Below are positions 8,534 through 18,378 of a DNA stretch of 64,000 nt, piece by piece. The DNA is from Saccharothrix sp. NRRL B-16314. GTDB lineage: Bacteria; Actinomycetota; Actinomycetes; Mycobacteriales; Pseudonocardiaceae. The position numbers and the translations under genes were made by a program. Every line of letters begins with the position of its first letter. The stretch's first letter is position 1. Under the pieces are notes generated by a model. The model did no database searches. It was not told where the DNA came from and was given only the letters and a program-made list of their open reading frames with translations. The stretch covers positions 62,001 to 126,000 of the forward strand of contig NZ_JNXC01000040.1 of assembly GCF_000716595.1 (NCBI RefSeq), read 5' to 3'.

Positions 8534-8887
8534 GACCCGAAAGTGAAAGTGACTCAACCGAAAATTTCGAACCCGTCGGTCGGGCGACTCCGCGCCGGCC
8601 GTCCGTCAACGACGACGTCGGGGGACACGGATGCGATTACCGCCTGCGCCGTGCGCGTTCGCCGCGCACCCCGCCTCCCGGTCGCCGGGTAGGGATGCCC
8701 CCTGGCGCCGTTGGCCGATCGTGCCCGCGGTGGTGCTCGTTGCCGTGCCGGCACGGTCTCCCGGCGCACAACCATCCATTGAGGACGGTACATCGGCGCG
8801 GGCAGATCCGGTGCGGCTCCGAAGACTCGGCCACCACGCGAGTCCGTGAGCCGTCACCCGGCACGATCACCTCAGGAAGGCGAAGCC
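8534..8887 (+). other. Long untranslated leader of the GH62 mRNA
   Basis: About 350 nt lie between the predicted start of transcription and the GH62 start codon, with no convincing gene. A small frame opens at ATG 8631 (72 codons), but it has no recognisable similarity. The leader contains TCCATTGAGGAC, also found in the equally long leader of the GSDH gene (near 38011). A regulatory RNA or leader peptide is possible but unproven. Confidence 0.4.
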
Positions 8888-10369
8888 ATGTTCTTGTTAC
8901 GACGCTTCACGTCGAGGCGCGCGAAGCTGGCCGTCGCGGCGCTCACGCCGGTGGTCGCCCTGTCCGCCCTCGCAGCGGTGTCGGCGCCGGCGTCGGCCGC
9001 GCCGGGCTGTTCGGTCGCCTACTCCGCACCGTCCCAGTGGCAGGGCGGGTTCACCGCGAACGTGGCCATCACGAACGTGGGCGACGCGGTCAACGGGTGG
9101 ACGCTGACCTGGTCGTTCGCCGGCGGTCAGCAGGTGACGCAGGCGTGGAACGCCGACGTGTCGCAGAGCGGGGCGCAGGTGACGGCCCGCAACGTCTCGT
9201 ACAACGGGTCCATCCCCACCGGCGGCCGGGTCGAGTTCGGCTTCAACGGGTCGTGGACCGGCGGCAACCCCGCACCGACGAGCTTCAGCCTGAACGGCAC
9301 CTCGTGCACCGGCGGCGTGGGCACCACGACCACGACGTCCTCGTCCACCACCACGTCGACCACGACCTCGACCACGACGACCACCACGACGACCACCCCG
9401 CCGACCGGGAACCTGCCGTCGAGCTTCCGCTGGTCGTCCAGCGGCGTCCTGATCGGCCCGAAGCCGGACGCCACCCACGCCAACGTGGCGGTGAAGGACC
9501 CGAGCGTCGTCTACTACAACGGCAAGTACCACGTGTTCGCCTCGACGTACACCACCGGCTACAACCTGATGCACACCAGCTTCAGCGACTGGTCGCAGGC
9601 GTCCTCGGCGCCGCACACCTACCTGGACACGACCGCCGTCGGCTCCGGCTACAAGGCCGCGCCGCACGTGTTCTACTTCGCGCCGCAGAACCTGTGGTAC
9701 CTGGTCTACCAGACCGGAGACAACGCGGCGTACTCGACCACGACCGACATCGCCGACCCCAGGTCGTGGAGCGCGCCGAAGAAGTTCTACGCCAACGGCA
9801 TGCCGCAGATCGTCCGGGACAACATGGGTGACGGCTACTGGGTCGACTTCTGGGTCATCTGCGACACAGCCAAGTGCTACCTGTTCTCCTCCGACGACAA
9901 CGGCCACATCTACCGGTCGGAGACCACGGTCGCGAACTACCCCAACGGGTTCACCAACACCGTGATCGCGATGCAGGACGCCGACCAGAACCGGCTGTTC
10001 GAGGCGACCAACGTCTACAAGGTCGCGGGCAAGAGCCAGTACCTGCTGCTCCAGGAGGCGATCGGTTCGGACGGCAGGCGCTGGTTCCGCTCGTGGACCG
10101 CGCCCGCCATCACCGGACCGTGGACCGCGCTGGCCGACTCCGAGTCGAACCCGTTCGCCCGCGCCAACACCGTGACGTTCCCGAGCGGTCAGTGGACGCG
10201 GGACATCAGCCACGGCGAGCTGGTCCGCTCCGGCCACGACCAGGTCATGGAGATCAGCCCGTGCAACCTGCGCTTCCTGTACCAGGGCATGGCACCCGAC
10301 TCGGGCGGTGACTACAACCGGCTGCCCTGGCGGCTCGGCCTGCTGACCCAGACCGGCTCCACCTGCTGA
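8888..10369 (+). CDS. Secreted GH62 alpha-L-arabinofuranosidase with N-terminal CBM2
   Basis: Removes L-arabinofuranosyl side groups from arabinoxylan outside the cell. The 493-residue protein has a signal peptide ending about residue 35 (APASAA), a CBM2 cellulose/xylan-binding module (residues 37-140), a Thr/Ser-rich linker (141-172) and a GH62 five-bladed propeller (175-493). GH62 motifs are [37 protein letters not shown] (catalytic base Asp) and [10 protein letters not shown] (acid Glu). ATG 8888 has GGAAGG about 8 nt upstream. The CE1 feruloyl esterase gene follows 74 bp later, probably in one transcript: the pair would remove arabinose and ferulate decorations from xylan. Confidence 0.93.
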   Translation: MFLLRRFTSRRAKLAVAALTPVVALSALAAVSAPASAAPGCSVAYSAPSQWQGGFTANVAITNVGDAVNGWTLTWSFAGGQQVTQAWNADVSQSGAQVTARNVSYNGSIPTGGRVEFGFNGSWTGGNPAPTSFSLNGTSCTGGVGTTTTTSSSTTTSTTTSTTTTTTTTTPPTGNLPSSFRWSSSGVLIGPKPDATHANVAVKDPSVVYYNGKYHVFASTYTTGYNLMHTSFSDWSQASSAPHTYLDTTAVGSGYKAAPHVFYFAPQNLWYLVYQTGDNAAYSTTTDIADPRSWSAPKKFYANGMPQIVRDNMGDGYWVDFWVICDTAKCYLFSSDDNGHIYRSETTVANYPNGFTNTVIAMQDADQNRLFEATNVYKVAGKSQYLLLQEAIGSDGRRWFRSWTAPAITGPWTALADSESNPFARANTVTFPSGQWTRDISHGELVRSGHDQVMEISPCNLRFLYQGMAPDSGGDYNRLPWRLGLLTQTGSTC

Positions 10370-10443
10370 CACGCGTTCGACCGGTCGCCGCCGCGACTGC
10401 TCACCCGCGCACCTGACGTCCGAACGGCAGAAAAGAGTCTCTG

Positions 10444-11772
10444 ATGATCACGCGTAGGCTTCTCGGGCCCGCGTTGGCGGCGGTGCTCCTCACCGCGGCG
10501 GCGACCGGCACGGCGTTGAGCGGAGGGCTCGGCGAGACCGCGCCGTCCTCACAGGTCGGCGCGCTCGCGTCGACGGCGGGCTGCGGCAAGGCACCGACCT
10601 TGCGCAGCGGCACGCACACGATCCAGAGCGGCGGCAAGAGCCGCAGTTTCATCCTGAGGGTGCCCGACGGCTACGACAACACCCGCCCGTACCGGTTGAT
10701 CTTCGGGTTCCACTGGCTCGGCGGCACGATGAACGACGTGTCGTCGGGTGGGTCGAGCGGGACGGCGTGGTCGTACTACGGGATGCAGGAGCAGTCGAAC
10801 AACAGCGCGATCCTGGTGGCGCCGCAGGGCTTGAGCAACGGCTGGGCCAACTCGGGCGGTGAGGACGTCACGTTCACCGACGACATGCTGCGGCTCATCG
10901 AGGGCGACCTCTGCGTCGACACGGCGTTGCGGTTCGCGATGGGCTTCAGCTACGGCGGCGGCATGAGCTACGCGCTGGCGTGTGCTCGGGCGACGGTTTT
11001 CCGCGCGGTCGTGGTCTATGCGGGAGCACAGCTGAGCGGGTGCAGCGGCGGGAGCCAGCCGATCGCGTACTTCGGCCTGCACGGCATCACGGACAACGTG
11101 CTGAACATCTCGGCGGGACGGTCGTTGCGGGACAGGTTCGTGGCGAACAACGGCTGTGCCGCGCAGAGCCCGCGTGAGCCGGCGCAGGGCAGCCTGACCC
11201 ACATCGTGACGACGTACTCGTGCCGGGCGGGGTACCCGGTCCAGTGGGCCGCCTACGACAACGGGCACACGCCCGGTCCGGTCGACGGCACCTACACCGA
11301 GAACGGCGCCCGGACCTGGACGAAGGGCGAGGCGTGGAAGTTCATCTCGCAGTTCCAGGGTGGCCCCGGCACCACGACGACCACCACTACGAGCACCACG
11401 ACCACGAGCACCACGACCACCACCACTACGACCACGACCACGAACCCGCCTGGTGACGGCTGCAAGGTGACCGACACCGTCAACGCGTGGAACTCCGGCC
11501 TGACGTCGGAGATCGTCATCACGAACACCGGCAGCGCGCCGATCAGCGGCTGGTCGCTGGTGTTCACCCTGCCCGGCGGGCAGACGATCACCTCCGGGTG
11601 GAACGCCTCCTACTCGCCCACGTCGGGACAGGTCACGGCCAGGAACGTGTCCTACAACGGCTCGATCGCACCCGGCGGGTCGGTGAGCATCGGCTTCCAG
11701 GCCAACCACACCGGCAACGCCGGCAAGCCCGCCTCGTTCACCCTGAACGGCGCGGCCTGCGGCGTCGCCTGA
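10444..11772 (+). CDS. Secreted CE1 feruloyl/acetylxylan esterase with C-terminal CBM2
   Basis: A 442-residue secreted esterase expected to hydrolyse ferulate or acetyl esters on xylan. Signal peptide 1-28; catalytic alpha/beta-hydrolase domain 46-305, beginning [20 protein letters not shown], with nucleophile motif GFSYGGG and a likely catalytic His in AYDNGH. A Thr-rich linker (311-335) leads to a CBM2 (337-442). The domain resembles the polyhydroxybutyrate-depolymerase-like branch of CE1. Its DNA from about 10655 on is nearly identical to the esterase half of the broken gene at 43202, implying recent duplication or gene conversion. A strong hairpin terminator follows. Confidence 0.9.
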   Translation: MITRRLLGPALAAVLLTAAATGTALSGGLGETAPSSQVGALASTAGCGKAPTLRSGTHTIQSGGKSRSFILRVPDGYDNTRPYRLIFGFHWLGGTMNDVSSGGSSGTAWSYYGMQEQSNNSAILVAPQGLSNGWANSGGEDVTFTDDMLRLIEGDLCVDTALRFAMGFSYGGGMSYALACARATVFRAVVVYAGAQLSGCSGGSQPIAYFGLHGITDNVLNISAGRSLRDRFVANNGCAAQSPREPAQGSLTHIVTTYSCRAGYPVQWAAYDNGHTPGPVDGTYTENGARTWTKGEAWKFISQFQGGPGTTTTTTTSTTTTSTTTTTTTTTTTNPPGDGCKVTDTVNAWNSGLTSEIVITNTGSAPISGWSLVFTLPGGQTITSGWNASYSPTSGQVTARNVSYNGSIAPGGSVSIGFQANHTGNAGKPASFTLNGAACGVA

Positions 11773-11816
11773 CCCACCACCGGTCGTTCCCCGGCACGCG
11801 ACCGGGGGGCTGGGAT

Positions 11817-11855
11817 GAAGACCGCCGAAGGCTGCGAACGCCTTCGGCGGTCTTC
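11817..11855. terminator. Rho-independent-type hairpin after the GH62-CE1 pair
   Basis: A perfect 16-bp stem (11817-11832 with 11840-11855) encloses a 7-nt loop in the gap between convergent genes. There is no long T-run, as is common for actinobacterial terminators. Confidence 0.8.
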
Positions 11856-11883
11856 GTCGTCACCACGGCACCGGGTCGGTCAG

Positions 11884-12531
11884 GCCGTCGTGCCGGTGAC
11901 CGTGTCGCCCGACTCGGTGACGAGGTACGGCACCTTGTCACCGCTCCAGTAGTGGAACGTGAGCGTCACCCGCGAGTCGTCCTCGACGGCGGTGAAGAAC
12001 TCAGGCGTCAGGGTGGTGCGACCACCGGCGTGGTCGGGCGTGAACGCCCGGTCGTACTCCTCGAAGCGGTCGTCCCGGTGGCGTCGGACAGCACGGGGAT
12101 GTCATGGGTGATGACGTGGAACCGCCACAGCTCCCCGTGGGAGAAGCGGGCCGTCAGCACCGCGTTCGTGCCGTAGCCCCGCGAGCCGCTGAGCCTCGTC
12201 AGCGCCGAGGCGGTCAGGGTGAGCTGGTCCCCTTCGATCGTGTAGTCCCGGGCGCGCACCGGTTTCGTGTCGGCGGCACCGCGTAGGTGGGCGTGCCGAG
12301 GATTACCGAGATGCCGCGTTCGTGCGCGCCGTCGAGGACCGGCCGCAGCCAGTCGAGGTCGAACCGCCCGTTGTCCGGTTCCAAGGTGGACCACACCGAC
12401 TCGCCGACGCGGATGACGGTGAACCTCGCCCGCGCCATCAAATCGAGGTCTTCGGTCAACCGGTCGTGGGGCTGGTACTCGTGGTCGTAGGCGGCGCCGA
12501 ACAGGACGCGCGGTGGCATGGATCGATCCAT
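11884..12531 (-). pseudogene. Broken chimera: GH42 N-terminus joined to an X2-like domain fragment
   Basis: From 12531 the minus strand encodes a typical GH42 beta-galactosidase start (PPRVLFGAAYDHEYQP; RFTVIRVGESVWSTLEP; GISVILGTPTYAVPP). It breaks at about 12270-12280, where the barrel should continue. Beyond the break another frame reads KPVRARDYTIEGDQLTLTAS and GTNAVLTARFSHGELW, which looks like an X2/immunoglobulin-like module of endoglucanases. That frame is itself shifted near 12070 before ending EEYDRAFTPDHAGG...TESGDTVTG. At least one fusion deletion and one further frameshift have therefore occurred. No functional product is expected. An intact GH42 gene follows upstream at 14119-16080. 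Confidence 0.75.
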
Positions 12532-12597
12532 GGCGGGGACCTTCGCTGTCGGGTGGGAGCGGTCGTGACGGGCGGACAGCCGCGCGGGACTCCGGGG

Positions 12598-14097
12598 TCA
12601 GCGGTCGAGCGGCTCGTACTCGGACCAGTCGAAGTGGACGACGCCCGCGGCGGCGTACAGGCCGATGACCCGGCCGGTGAAGCCGCCGGCCACCTCGGTG
12701 GAGAGGTAGCGGCCGTCGAGGGTGGCGAGCGTGGTGAACGTCCCGTCCGGTCCGCCGATGCCGAAGGACACGGTGTCGGGACCGGTGCGCGCGTCCCGGA
12801 GGTGCTTCTCCTCGTGCACGTCGACGCCGAGGACGAGCGGTCCGGCGGGTACCGCGCGGGACGCCACCACGGTCTTCAGCGAGCCGACGCGGGCGACCAC
12901 CCGCACCTCGCCGGCGGTCGCCTCGACCTCGTAGTGGTGCTCCTCGTCCAGCCGCACCGCGAGACCGCCGGTTCCGCCCGTGGCGTCCACGAGCGTGCGG
13001 GCCCGGCAGGACGGGTGCTGCTGGCGGCGGCCGACGAACACGACGTCGAGCGCGTCCAAGGACTCGCCCCGCGCGCGGAGGGTCAGCCACCCGGCACGTT
13101 CCTCCGTGGTGCAGCGCCGCTCCTGGCGGTCGCGCAGCGAGATCCAGGACGGCGGGAGCCGGGGGAGGTCGAAGTCGTCGCGCCGCGCCTCGGCTTCCGC
13201 CGGCGCCAGCGGCCAGGGCACGGTCGCCTCCGGCTCCAGCGGGCCGACGACCGGCCAGTCGTCCACCCAGGTGACGGGCGCGAGGAACGTCTCGCGGCCC
13301 AGCACGTGCCAGCCCGGCGTCCCGCCACCCGGCCGCACGCCGAGCAGCACCATCCACCAGGAGCCGTCCGGCCCCTGCACGAGGTCGCCGTGCCCGGTGT
13401 TCTGGATCGGGTGGTCGGTGCTCCGGTGGGTCAGGACCGGGTTCGCCGGGCACGCCTCGAACGGGCCGGAGGGCGTGCGGCCCCGGGCGATCGAGACGCC
13501 GTGGCCGCGTTCGGTGCCGCCTTCGGCGATGAGCAGGTACCAGTACTCGCCGATCCGGTACAGGTGCGGTGCTTCCGGGGCCTTCGCGCCCGGCGCCCCG
13601 GACCAGATCCGCCGCGGCGCGTCGAGCACCTGCCCGGTCCGCGGGTCGATCCGGACCTGGGACACCCCGGCGATCGTGCACCAGCAGGCGCCGTCGTCGT
13701 CCCACGCCAGGTCGGGGTCGATGCCGGGCAGGTCGGGCAGCAGGACCGGATCAGACCACGGTCCGGCGGGATCGGTGGCGGTGACCAGGAGGTTGCCGTC
13801 GCCGCTCACGTTCGTGGTGATGAGCCAGAACCGGCCGTCGTGGTGGCGCAGGGTCGGCGCGTAGACACCGGCGGACGACGGTGAGTCGAGCGGCAGGCGG
13901 AGCTGCTCCGGCCGGTCCAGCACGTTGCCGATCTGCGTCCACCGCACCAGGTCCCGGCTGTGGAAGATCGGCACGCCGGGGAAGTACTCGAAGCTGGAGC
14001 AGACGAGGTAGTAGTCGTCGCCGACGCGGCAGACGCTCGGGTCGGGGTGGAAGCCCGCGAGCACGGGGTTGGCGAACGTGCTGTGGTTCGGTGACAT
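12598..14097 (-). CDS. GH43 beta-xylosidase / alpha-L-arabinofuranosidase
   Basis: A 499-residue intracellular (no signal peptide) GH43 enzyme that should cleave short xylo- or arabinoxylo-oligosaccharides. The five-bladed propeller carries the catalytic triad: Asp in GFHPDPSV (about residue 18), Asp in IDPDLAWDDDG and Glu in KAPEAPHLY. A C-terminal beta-sandwich domain (about 305-499) contains HHYEVEATAGEVRV and ends HFDWSEYEPLDR, as in GH43 members with a concanavalin-like accessory domain. It lies 21 bp after the GH42 gene on the same strand, so both probably share a transcript and act on imported oligosaccharides. Confidence 0.9.
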   Translation of the reverse strand: MSPNHSTFANPVLAGFHPDPSVCRVGDDYYLVCSSFEYFPGVPIFHSRDLVRWTQIGNVLDRPEQLRLPLDSPSSAGVYAPTLRHHDGRFWLITTNVSGDGNLLVTATDPAGPWSDPVLLPDLPGIDPDLAWDDDGACWCTIAGVSQVRIDPRTGQVLDAPRRIWSGAPGAKAPEAPHLYRIGEYWYLLIAEGGTERGHGVSIARGRTPSGPFEACPANPVLTHRSTDHPIQNTGHGDLVQGPDGSWWMVLLGVRPGGGTPGWHVLGRETFLAPVTWVDDWPVVGPLEPEATVPWPLAPAEAEARRDDFDLPRLPPSWISLRDRQERRCTTEERAGWLTLRARGESLDALDVVFVGRRQQHPSCRARTLVDATGGTGGLAVRLDEEHHYEVEATAGEVRVVARVGSLKTVVASRAVPAGPLVLGVDVHEEKHLRDARTGPDTVSFGIGGPDGTFTTLATLDGRYLSTEVAGGFTGRVIGLYAAAGVVHFDWSEYEPLDR

Positions 14098-14118
14098 GAC
14101 GCCCTTTCGTGGCGACGG

Positions 14119-16080
14119 TCAGGGCATCCGGAGCACGGCGCAGCCGTGTGGCGGCAGTTCGGTCAGCGGACCACCGGTGAGCAGGTCGTGCGCGGCCTCG
14201 GGGAGCGGGACGGTGTCACCGCCGTGGTTGAGCAGGAAGCACCACCCACCTCGGGTGACGGCCTCCACGCCGGGCGGCCACTCGCGGACCACACCGGCTT
14301 CTTCGAGCAGCCGTGCGACCAGCGCGGTGTAGTCGGAGGTGTCGAGGACGGTCGAGAGGTACCAGCCGTGGCCGGCGCCGAACGCGTGGCGGGTGAGCGC
14401 CGGACGTCCGGCGAGCATCCCGTGGGTGTAGGCGGCGACCGCCTCCGCGCCGTCGAGGTGCAGGTACTCGCTCCACACCGTGCCGTGCGCGCCGTCGGAC
14501 AGCGTGATCCGCTCCTCCTGCCGCAACGGCCGCGGCTCTTCCACCCGGATGCCGAGGGCTTCGCGCAGTGGCGGGGCCGGGTAGCCGCCGAGACGGGCGT
14601 GGGGGCGTTCGTCGACCACGCCGCTGAAGTGCTGGACGAGCAGCGTGCCGCCGTCGGCGACGTAGCGGTGGAGGTTCGCCGCACCCGCATCGGACAGCAG
14701 GAGCAGGGCGGGTGCCAGGACGAGTCGGTACCGGCTCAGGTCGTGCTCCGGGTGGGCGAAGTCGGTCACGACCCCCGCGTCCCACAACGCCCGGTGCGCC
14801 CGCCGGAGCATCGAGTGGTAGTCGAGGTCGGGGGAGGGCAGGCCGTCCGCCTCCGACGCCCACCACGCCTCCGCGTCGTGCAGGACGGCCACCTCGGCGG
14901 TCACGGTCGACCCGGCCACCTCCCCGAGCCGGGCGACGGCCTCGCCGACCGCCGCCACCTCGCGGAAGATCCGGCTGTCCGGCCCGGCGTGCGGGACCAT
15001 CGCCGAGTGCCACGTCTCGGCGCCCGCCTTCGACTGCCGCCACTGGAAGAACAGCGCGCCGTCCGAGCCGCGCGCGATGTGGCCCAGCGTGTGCCGCAGG
15101 ATGTCGCCCGGTTCCTTCGGCAGCACCCGGCCTTCGGCGTAGACGGTGTTCGCGCCCTGCTCCATGAGCAGCCACGGTCGGCCGCCGCCGAGCGAACGGG
15201 CGCGGTCCGCGCCGAACGCCGTGTCCGCCGCGGCGTCCAGGCCCGGCCGGTCCGGGTAGTGGTCGACGGCCACGAAGTCCAGCTCGCGGCCGAACGCCCA
15301 CAGGTCGAGGTTCTGGTAGCCGGGCAGCATCAGGTTCGTGGTCACCGGGAGGTCGCTGTGCGCGCGGATCGCGTCGCGCTGCTCCCGGTAGGCGGCGAGG
15401 GCCACATCGGACCAGAACCGGCGGAAGTCCAGCGACTGCCCGGGGTTGTGGTGCCACTGCGTGGCGCGCGGCGGCAGCACGTCGTCCCACGAGGTGTAGC
15501 GCTGGCTCCAGAACGCCGTGCCCCACGCCTCGTTCAGCGCGTCCAGCGTGCCGTGCCGGTCGCGCAGCCAGGTGCGGAACGCGGCGGCGGCGTGGTCGCA
15601 CCAGCAGAGCGTGGCGTACTCGTTGTGCACGTGCCAGAGCGCGACGGCGGGGTGCCGGCCGTAGCGCTCGGCCAGCGCGGAGGCGATGCGGCGGGCCGCG
15701 TCGCGGTAGGCCGGCGCGGCGAGGCAGTAGGTGTCGCGGCTGCCGTGCACGAGCCGGACGCCGTCGGGGGTCACCGGCAGCGCGTCCGGGTGCGCCCTGG
15801 TGAACCACGGGGGAGGGGACGCGGTCGGCGTGGCCAGGTCGACGGCGACGCCGCCCGCGTGCAGCCGGTCGAGGTGGGCGTCGAGCCAGGCGAAGTCGTA
15901 GCGGCCTTCCTCGGGCTCCAGCAGGGCCCAGGAGAACACGCCGACGGTGGCGAGGTTGACCCGCGCCCGGCGCATCAGCTCGTCGTCCTCGGCCCAGACG
16001 GCTTCGTCCCACTGCTCCGGGTTGTAGTCACCACCGAAGGCGAGGCCGCCCAGCCGCCCGGTCAGGTCGCGCGTCGTCAT
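14119..16080 (-). CDS. GH42 beta-galactosidase
   Basis: A 653-residue intracellular GH42 enzyme. Domain A is a TIM barrel starting GGDYNPEQWDEAVWAEDDEL, with the acid/base Glu in WHVHNEYATLC and the nucleophile Glu in WLLMEQGANT. Trimerisation and C-terminal domains follow (GTLLVQHFSGVVDE; GHGWYLSTVLD). ATG 16080 has GAGGAGC 3-8 nt upstream; open reading continues to 16731 but lacks homology there. It lies downstream of a LacI gene and precedes the GH43 gene. GH42 members can act on beta-galactosides or alpha-L-arabinopyranosides, so galactosyl side chains of hemicellulose or arabinogalactan are likely substrates. Confidence 0.92.
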   Translation of the reverse strand: MTTRDLTGRLGGLAFGGDYNPEQWDEAVWAEDDELMRRARVNLATVGVFSWALLEPEEGRYDFAWLDAHLDRLHAGGVAVDLATPTASPPPWFTRAHPDALPVTPDGVRLVHGSRDTYCLAAPAYRDAARRIASALAERYGRHPAVALWHVHNEYATLCWCDHAAAAFRTWLRDRHGTLDALNEAWGTAFWSQRYTSWDDVLPPRATQWHHNPGQSLDFRRFWSDVALAAYREQRDAIRAHSDLPVTTNLMLPGYQNLDLWAFGRELDFVAVDHYPDRPGLDAAADTAFGADRARSLGGGRPWLLMEQGANTVYAEGRVLPKEPGDILRHTLGHIARGSDGALFFQWRQSKAGAETWHSAMVPHAGPDSRIFREVAAVGEAVARLGEVAGSTVTAEVAVLHDAEAWWASEADGLPSPDLDYHSMLRRAHRALWDAGVVTDFAHPEHDLSRYRLVLAPALLLLSDAGAANLHRYVADGGTLLVQHFSGVVDERPHARLGGYPAPPLREALGIRVEEPRPLRQEERITLSDGAHGTVWSEYLHLDGAEAVAAYTHGMLAGRPALTRHAFGAGHGWYLSTVLDTSDYTALVARLLEEAGVVREWPPGVEAVTRGGWCFLLNHGGDTVPLPEAAHDLLTGGPLTELPPHGCAVLRMP

Positions 16081-16187
16081 GCTGCTCCTCGCTGATAGGC
16101 CGGCCGGGTCGGGTCTCGCCGTCGGCCCGCCGAGGGCGTTGCCGGGGTCGCGGACGTGCATTCGGTGGTCCTGGCGGTGCGGGTGCG

Positions 16188-17228
16188 TCAGGTCGAGCTG
16201 GGCGTCCGGCTGCGGTGCGGGCCGGTGCTCTCCCGGACGGTCAGCACGGGTTCGAGCAGGACGAGCTCGTCGTCCGGCTGCTGGTCGCGCCCGGCGGCGG
16301 TGATCCGCTCCATGAGCTGCTCGACGGCGACCCTGCCGAGCTCCTGCGCCGGGCCGGTGACCGCCGTCAGCGCGGGCGCGTACTGCTCGGCGAGCAGTTC
16401 CGGGCACAGCGCGATCACGGAGGCGTCCTCGGGGACCGTCCGCCCGCTGATGCGCAGCAGGCTGAGCAGCGGGCCGATCGCGCCCTCGTTCTGCACCACG
16501 AACCCCGTGGTGTCCGGTCGGTCGGCGAGGATGCGGGCCAGCGTCCCCGCGGTGCTCTCGTACGTGCCCTCGCACGGCCGGTGCACGAAGCGCAGGCCTC
16601 TCGCCTCGGCGCGTTCCCGGAAGCCCATCAGGGTGCGCTCGGCATACCCGGCGTGCCGCTGGTACACCCCCGAGCCGTACCCGATGAACGCGATTTCGCG
16701 GTGGCCGAGGTCGGCCAGGTGGTCCGCGCACATCGCGCCCGCGGCCGTGAAGTCGTGGTCCACGCAGGACAGCCCGCTCCGGTCGTCGGGCAGGCCGATG
16801 AGCGCCGCCTGCGTGCGCAACTCGCGCAGCACCGGGATGCGCTCGTCGTCCAACTCGACGTCCATCAGGATCACCCCGTCGGCCAGGCCGCTCACCGCGA
16901 CCCGCCGCACGCCCTCCGGCCCCTCGTCGTTGGTGATCAGCAGCACGTCGTAACCGTGCTTGCGGGCCGTCATGGTCACCGAGATCGCGATCTGCATCAT
17001 GATCGGCACGTAGACGTCGGCGCGCAGGGGCACCACCAGGGCGACTATGTGCGAGCGCTTCGCGGCCAGCGCCCTGGCGCCGGCGTTGGGGTGGTAGCCG
17101 AGCTCGGCCACCGAACGCTCGACGCGGCGCCGGGTCGCCTCGGAGATCGAGCGCTTGCCGCTGAGCACGTAGCTGACCGTGCTGGCGGACACGCCCGCGT
17201 GCCTGGCCACATCGGCGAGTGTCACCAT
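16188..17228 (-). CDS. LacI family transcriptional regulator
   Basis: A 346-residue regulator with a canonical LacI helix-turn-helix at the N-terminus (VTLADVARHAGVSASTVSYV; SGKRSISEATRRRVE; ELGYHPNAGARALA). A periplasmic-binding-protein-like effector domain follows (residues 60-335; GFVVQNEGAIGPLLSLLRISG). It sits between the GH42-GH43 genes and the LplABC transporter genes, all on the minus strand. The AAGCGCTT palindromes at 22040 and 22161, in the promoter region of the transporter and the GH3 gene, are the likely targets. The effector is unknown, probably an imported oligosaccharide. Confidence 0.9.
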   Translation of the reverse strand: MVTLADVARHAGVSASTVSYVLSGKRSISEATRRRVERSVAELGYHPNAGARALAAKRSHIVALVVPLRADVYVPIMMQIAISVTMTARKHGYDVLLITNDEGPEGVRRVAVSGLADGVILMDVELDDERIPVLRELRTQAALIGLPDDRSGLSCVDHDFTAAGAMCADHLADLGHREIAFIGYGSGVYQRHAGYAERTLMGFRERAEARGLRFVHRPCEGTYESTAGTLARILADRPDTTGFVVQNEGAIGPLLSLLRISGRTVPEDASVIALCPELLAEQYAPALTAVTGPAQELGRVAVEQLMERITAAGRDQQPDDELVLLEPVLTVRESTGPHRSRTPSST

Positions 17229-17298
17229 GCGTGATGCTCCTGCTTTCTCGTCCTCTTCCGGGCCCGCTCCGGCGCCCGCGTGCGCCCAGTGTGCCGCC

Positions 17299-18276
17299 TC
17301 AGCCCTTGACCGCCCCGGTGAGCACGCCGACGCGGAAGTGCTTCTGCATGAACGGGTACACCAGCAGCAACGGGACGATCGTCAACACGACGACCGCCAT
17401 CTGCAACGACAGCGGCGCGGTCTGGGCGAACTGCGAGCCGAAGCCGGAGTTCACCGATCCGGGCAGCCCGTTGCCCCGGTTGACGTAGGTCAGCAGCACG
17501 TACTGGAGCGGCCACTTCTCGCTGTCGGTCGGCATGTAGAGCATCACGTTGAAGAACGAGTTCCAGTAGCCGACGCCGTAGAACAGGGCGACGACCGCGG
17601 TCACCGCCCGGGACGTCGGCAGGACGATCGACCACAGGATCCGCCAGTCACCGGCCCCGTCGATCCGCGCCGCCTCGATCAGGTCGGCCGAGGTGTCCGA
17701 GTAGAACGCGCGGAGCACCAGGATGTTGAACACCGACACCGCGCCGGGCAGGATCAGCGACCACCACTGCCCGTAGCCGCCGAGTTCGGTGACGACCAGG
17801 AACGTCGGGATCAGCCCGCCGCTGACGAACATCGTGACGATCAGCAGCACCAGGATGAAGCGGTGGGCCACCGAGCCGGACCGCGACAGGCCGTAGGCGC
17901 ACAGGATCGACACGACCATGGACACCGCCGTGCCGACCGCCGTGATGCCGAGGCTGACCAGCAGCGCGTTGCGCACGGTGGAGTCGCCCAGCATCACGCG
18001 GTACGCCTCGAAGGTCACATCGGTCGGCCAGATCACCAGACCGCCGGCGCGGTTGACCGCCGCCTGCGTGGACAGGCTGGTCACCACGATGATCCACAAC
18101 GGGATCAGGACCACCGCCACGACCATGCCGAGGGTCAGGCCCTTGGCGGTCTGACCGGCCGCGGTCGGCGGCTCCTCCCAGGCCGGGCGGGTGGACCGCT
18201 TCCGCCGCCTGATGGCACCCCGATCGGTCACGGGACGCTCGTCCTTGGTGCGTTCGATGGTGAGCGTGTCGGTCAT
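17299..18276 (-). CDS. Carbohydrate ABC transporter permease (LplC-like)
   Basis: A 325-residue inner-membrane permease with six hydrophobic segments after a long charged N-terminus (residues 1-45). The EAA-type cytoplasmic loop IEAARIDGAGDWRILWSIVLP is present, as is the C-terminal HFRVGVLTGAVKG seen in LplC proteins that import complex oligosaccharides. It is the third gene of the transporter set with the binding protein (20324) and LplB permease (19380), but a 1.1-kb decayed transposon separates it from LplB. GGAG about 5 nt upstream of the ATG survives, so translation is possible; transcription through the element is the open question. Confidence 0.9.
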   Translation of the reverse strand: MTDTLTIERTKDERPVTDRGAIRRRKRSTRPAWEEPPTAAGQTAKGLTLGMVVAVVLIPLWIIVVTSLSTQAAVNRAGGLVIWPTDVTFEAYRVMLGDSTVRNALLVSLGITAVGTAVSMVVSILCAYGLSRSGSVAHRFILVLLIVTMFVSGGLIPTFLVVTELGGYGQWWSLILPGAVSVFNILVLRAFYSDTSADLIEAARIDGAGDWRILWSIVLPTSRAVTAVVALFYGVGYWNSFFNVMLYMPTDSEKWPLQYVLLTYVNRGNGLPGSVNSGFGSQFAQTAPLSLQMAVVVLTIVPLLLVYPFMQKHFRVGVLTGAVKG

Positions 18277-18378
18277 CTGGGCTCCTGTCGGTGGATACCC
18301 CGGCGTTCACGGCGGGGAGGAATCCGGTGCTCTCGACCGCATCGGGAGGGTTTACCGTCGGGTGTCAACGTGTGAATC

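Noticed and set aside
9318..9405. CRISPR-like short repeat array
   Set aside because: The repeats are Thr/Ser codons in frame within a protein linker, without spacers of constant length.
14119..16731. GH42 gene extended upstream to 16731
   Set aside because: The extra N-terminal 217 codons are antisense to the LacI gene and have no homology; GAGGAGC lies directly before ATG 16080.
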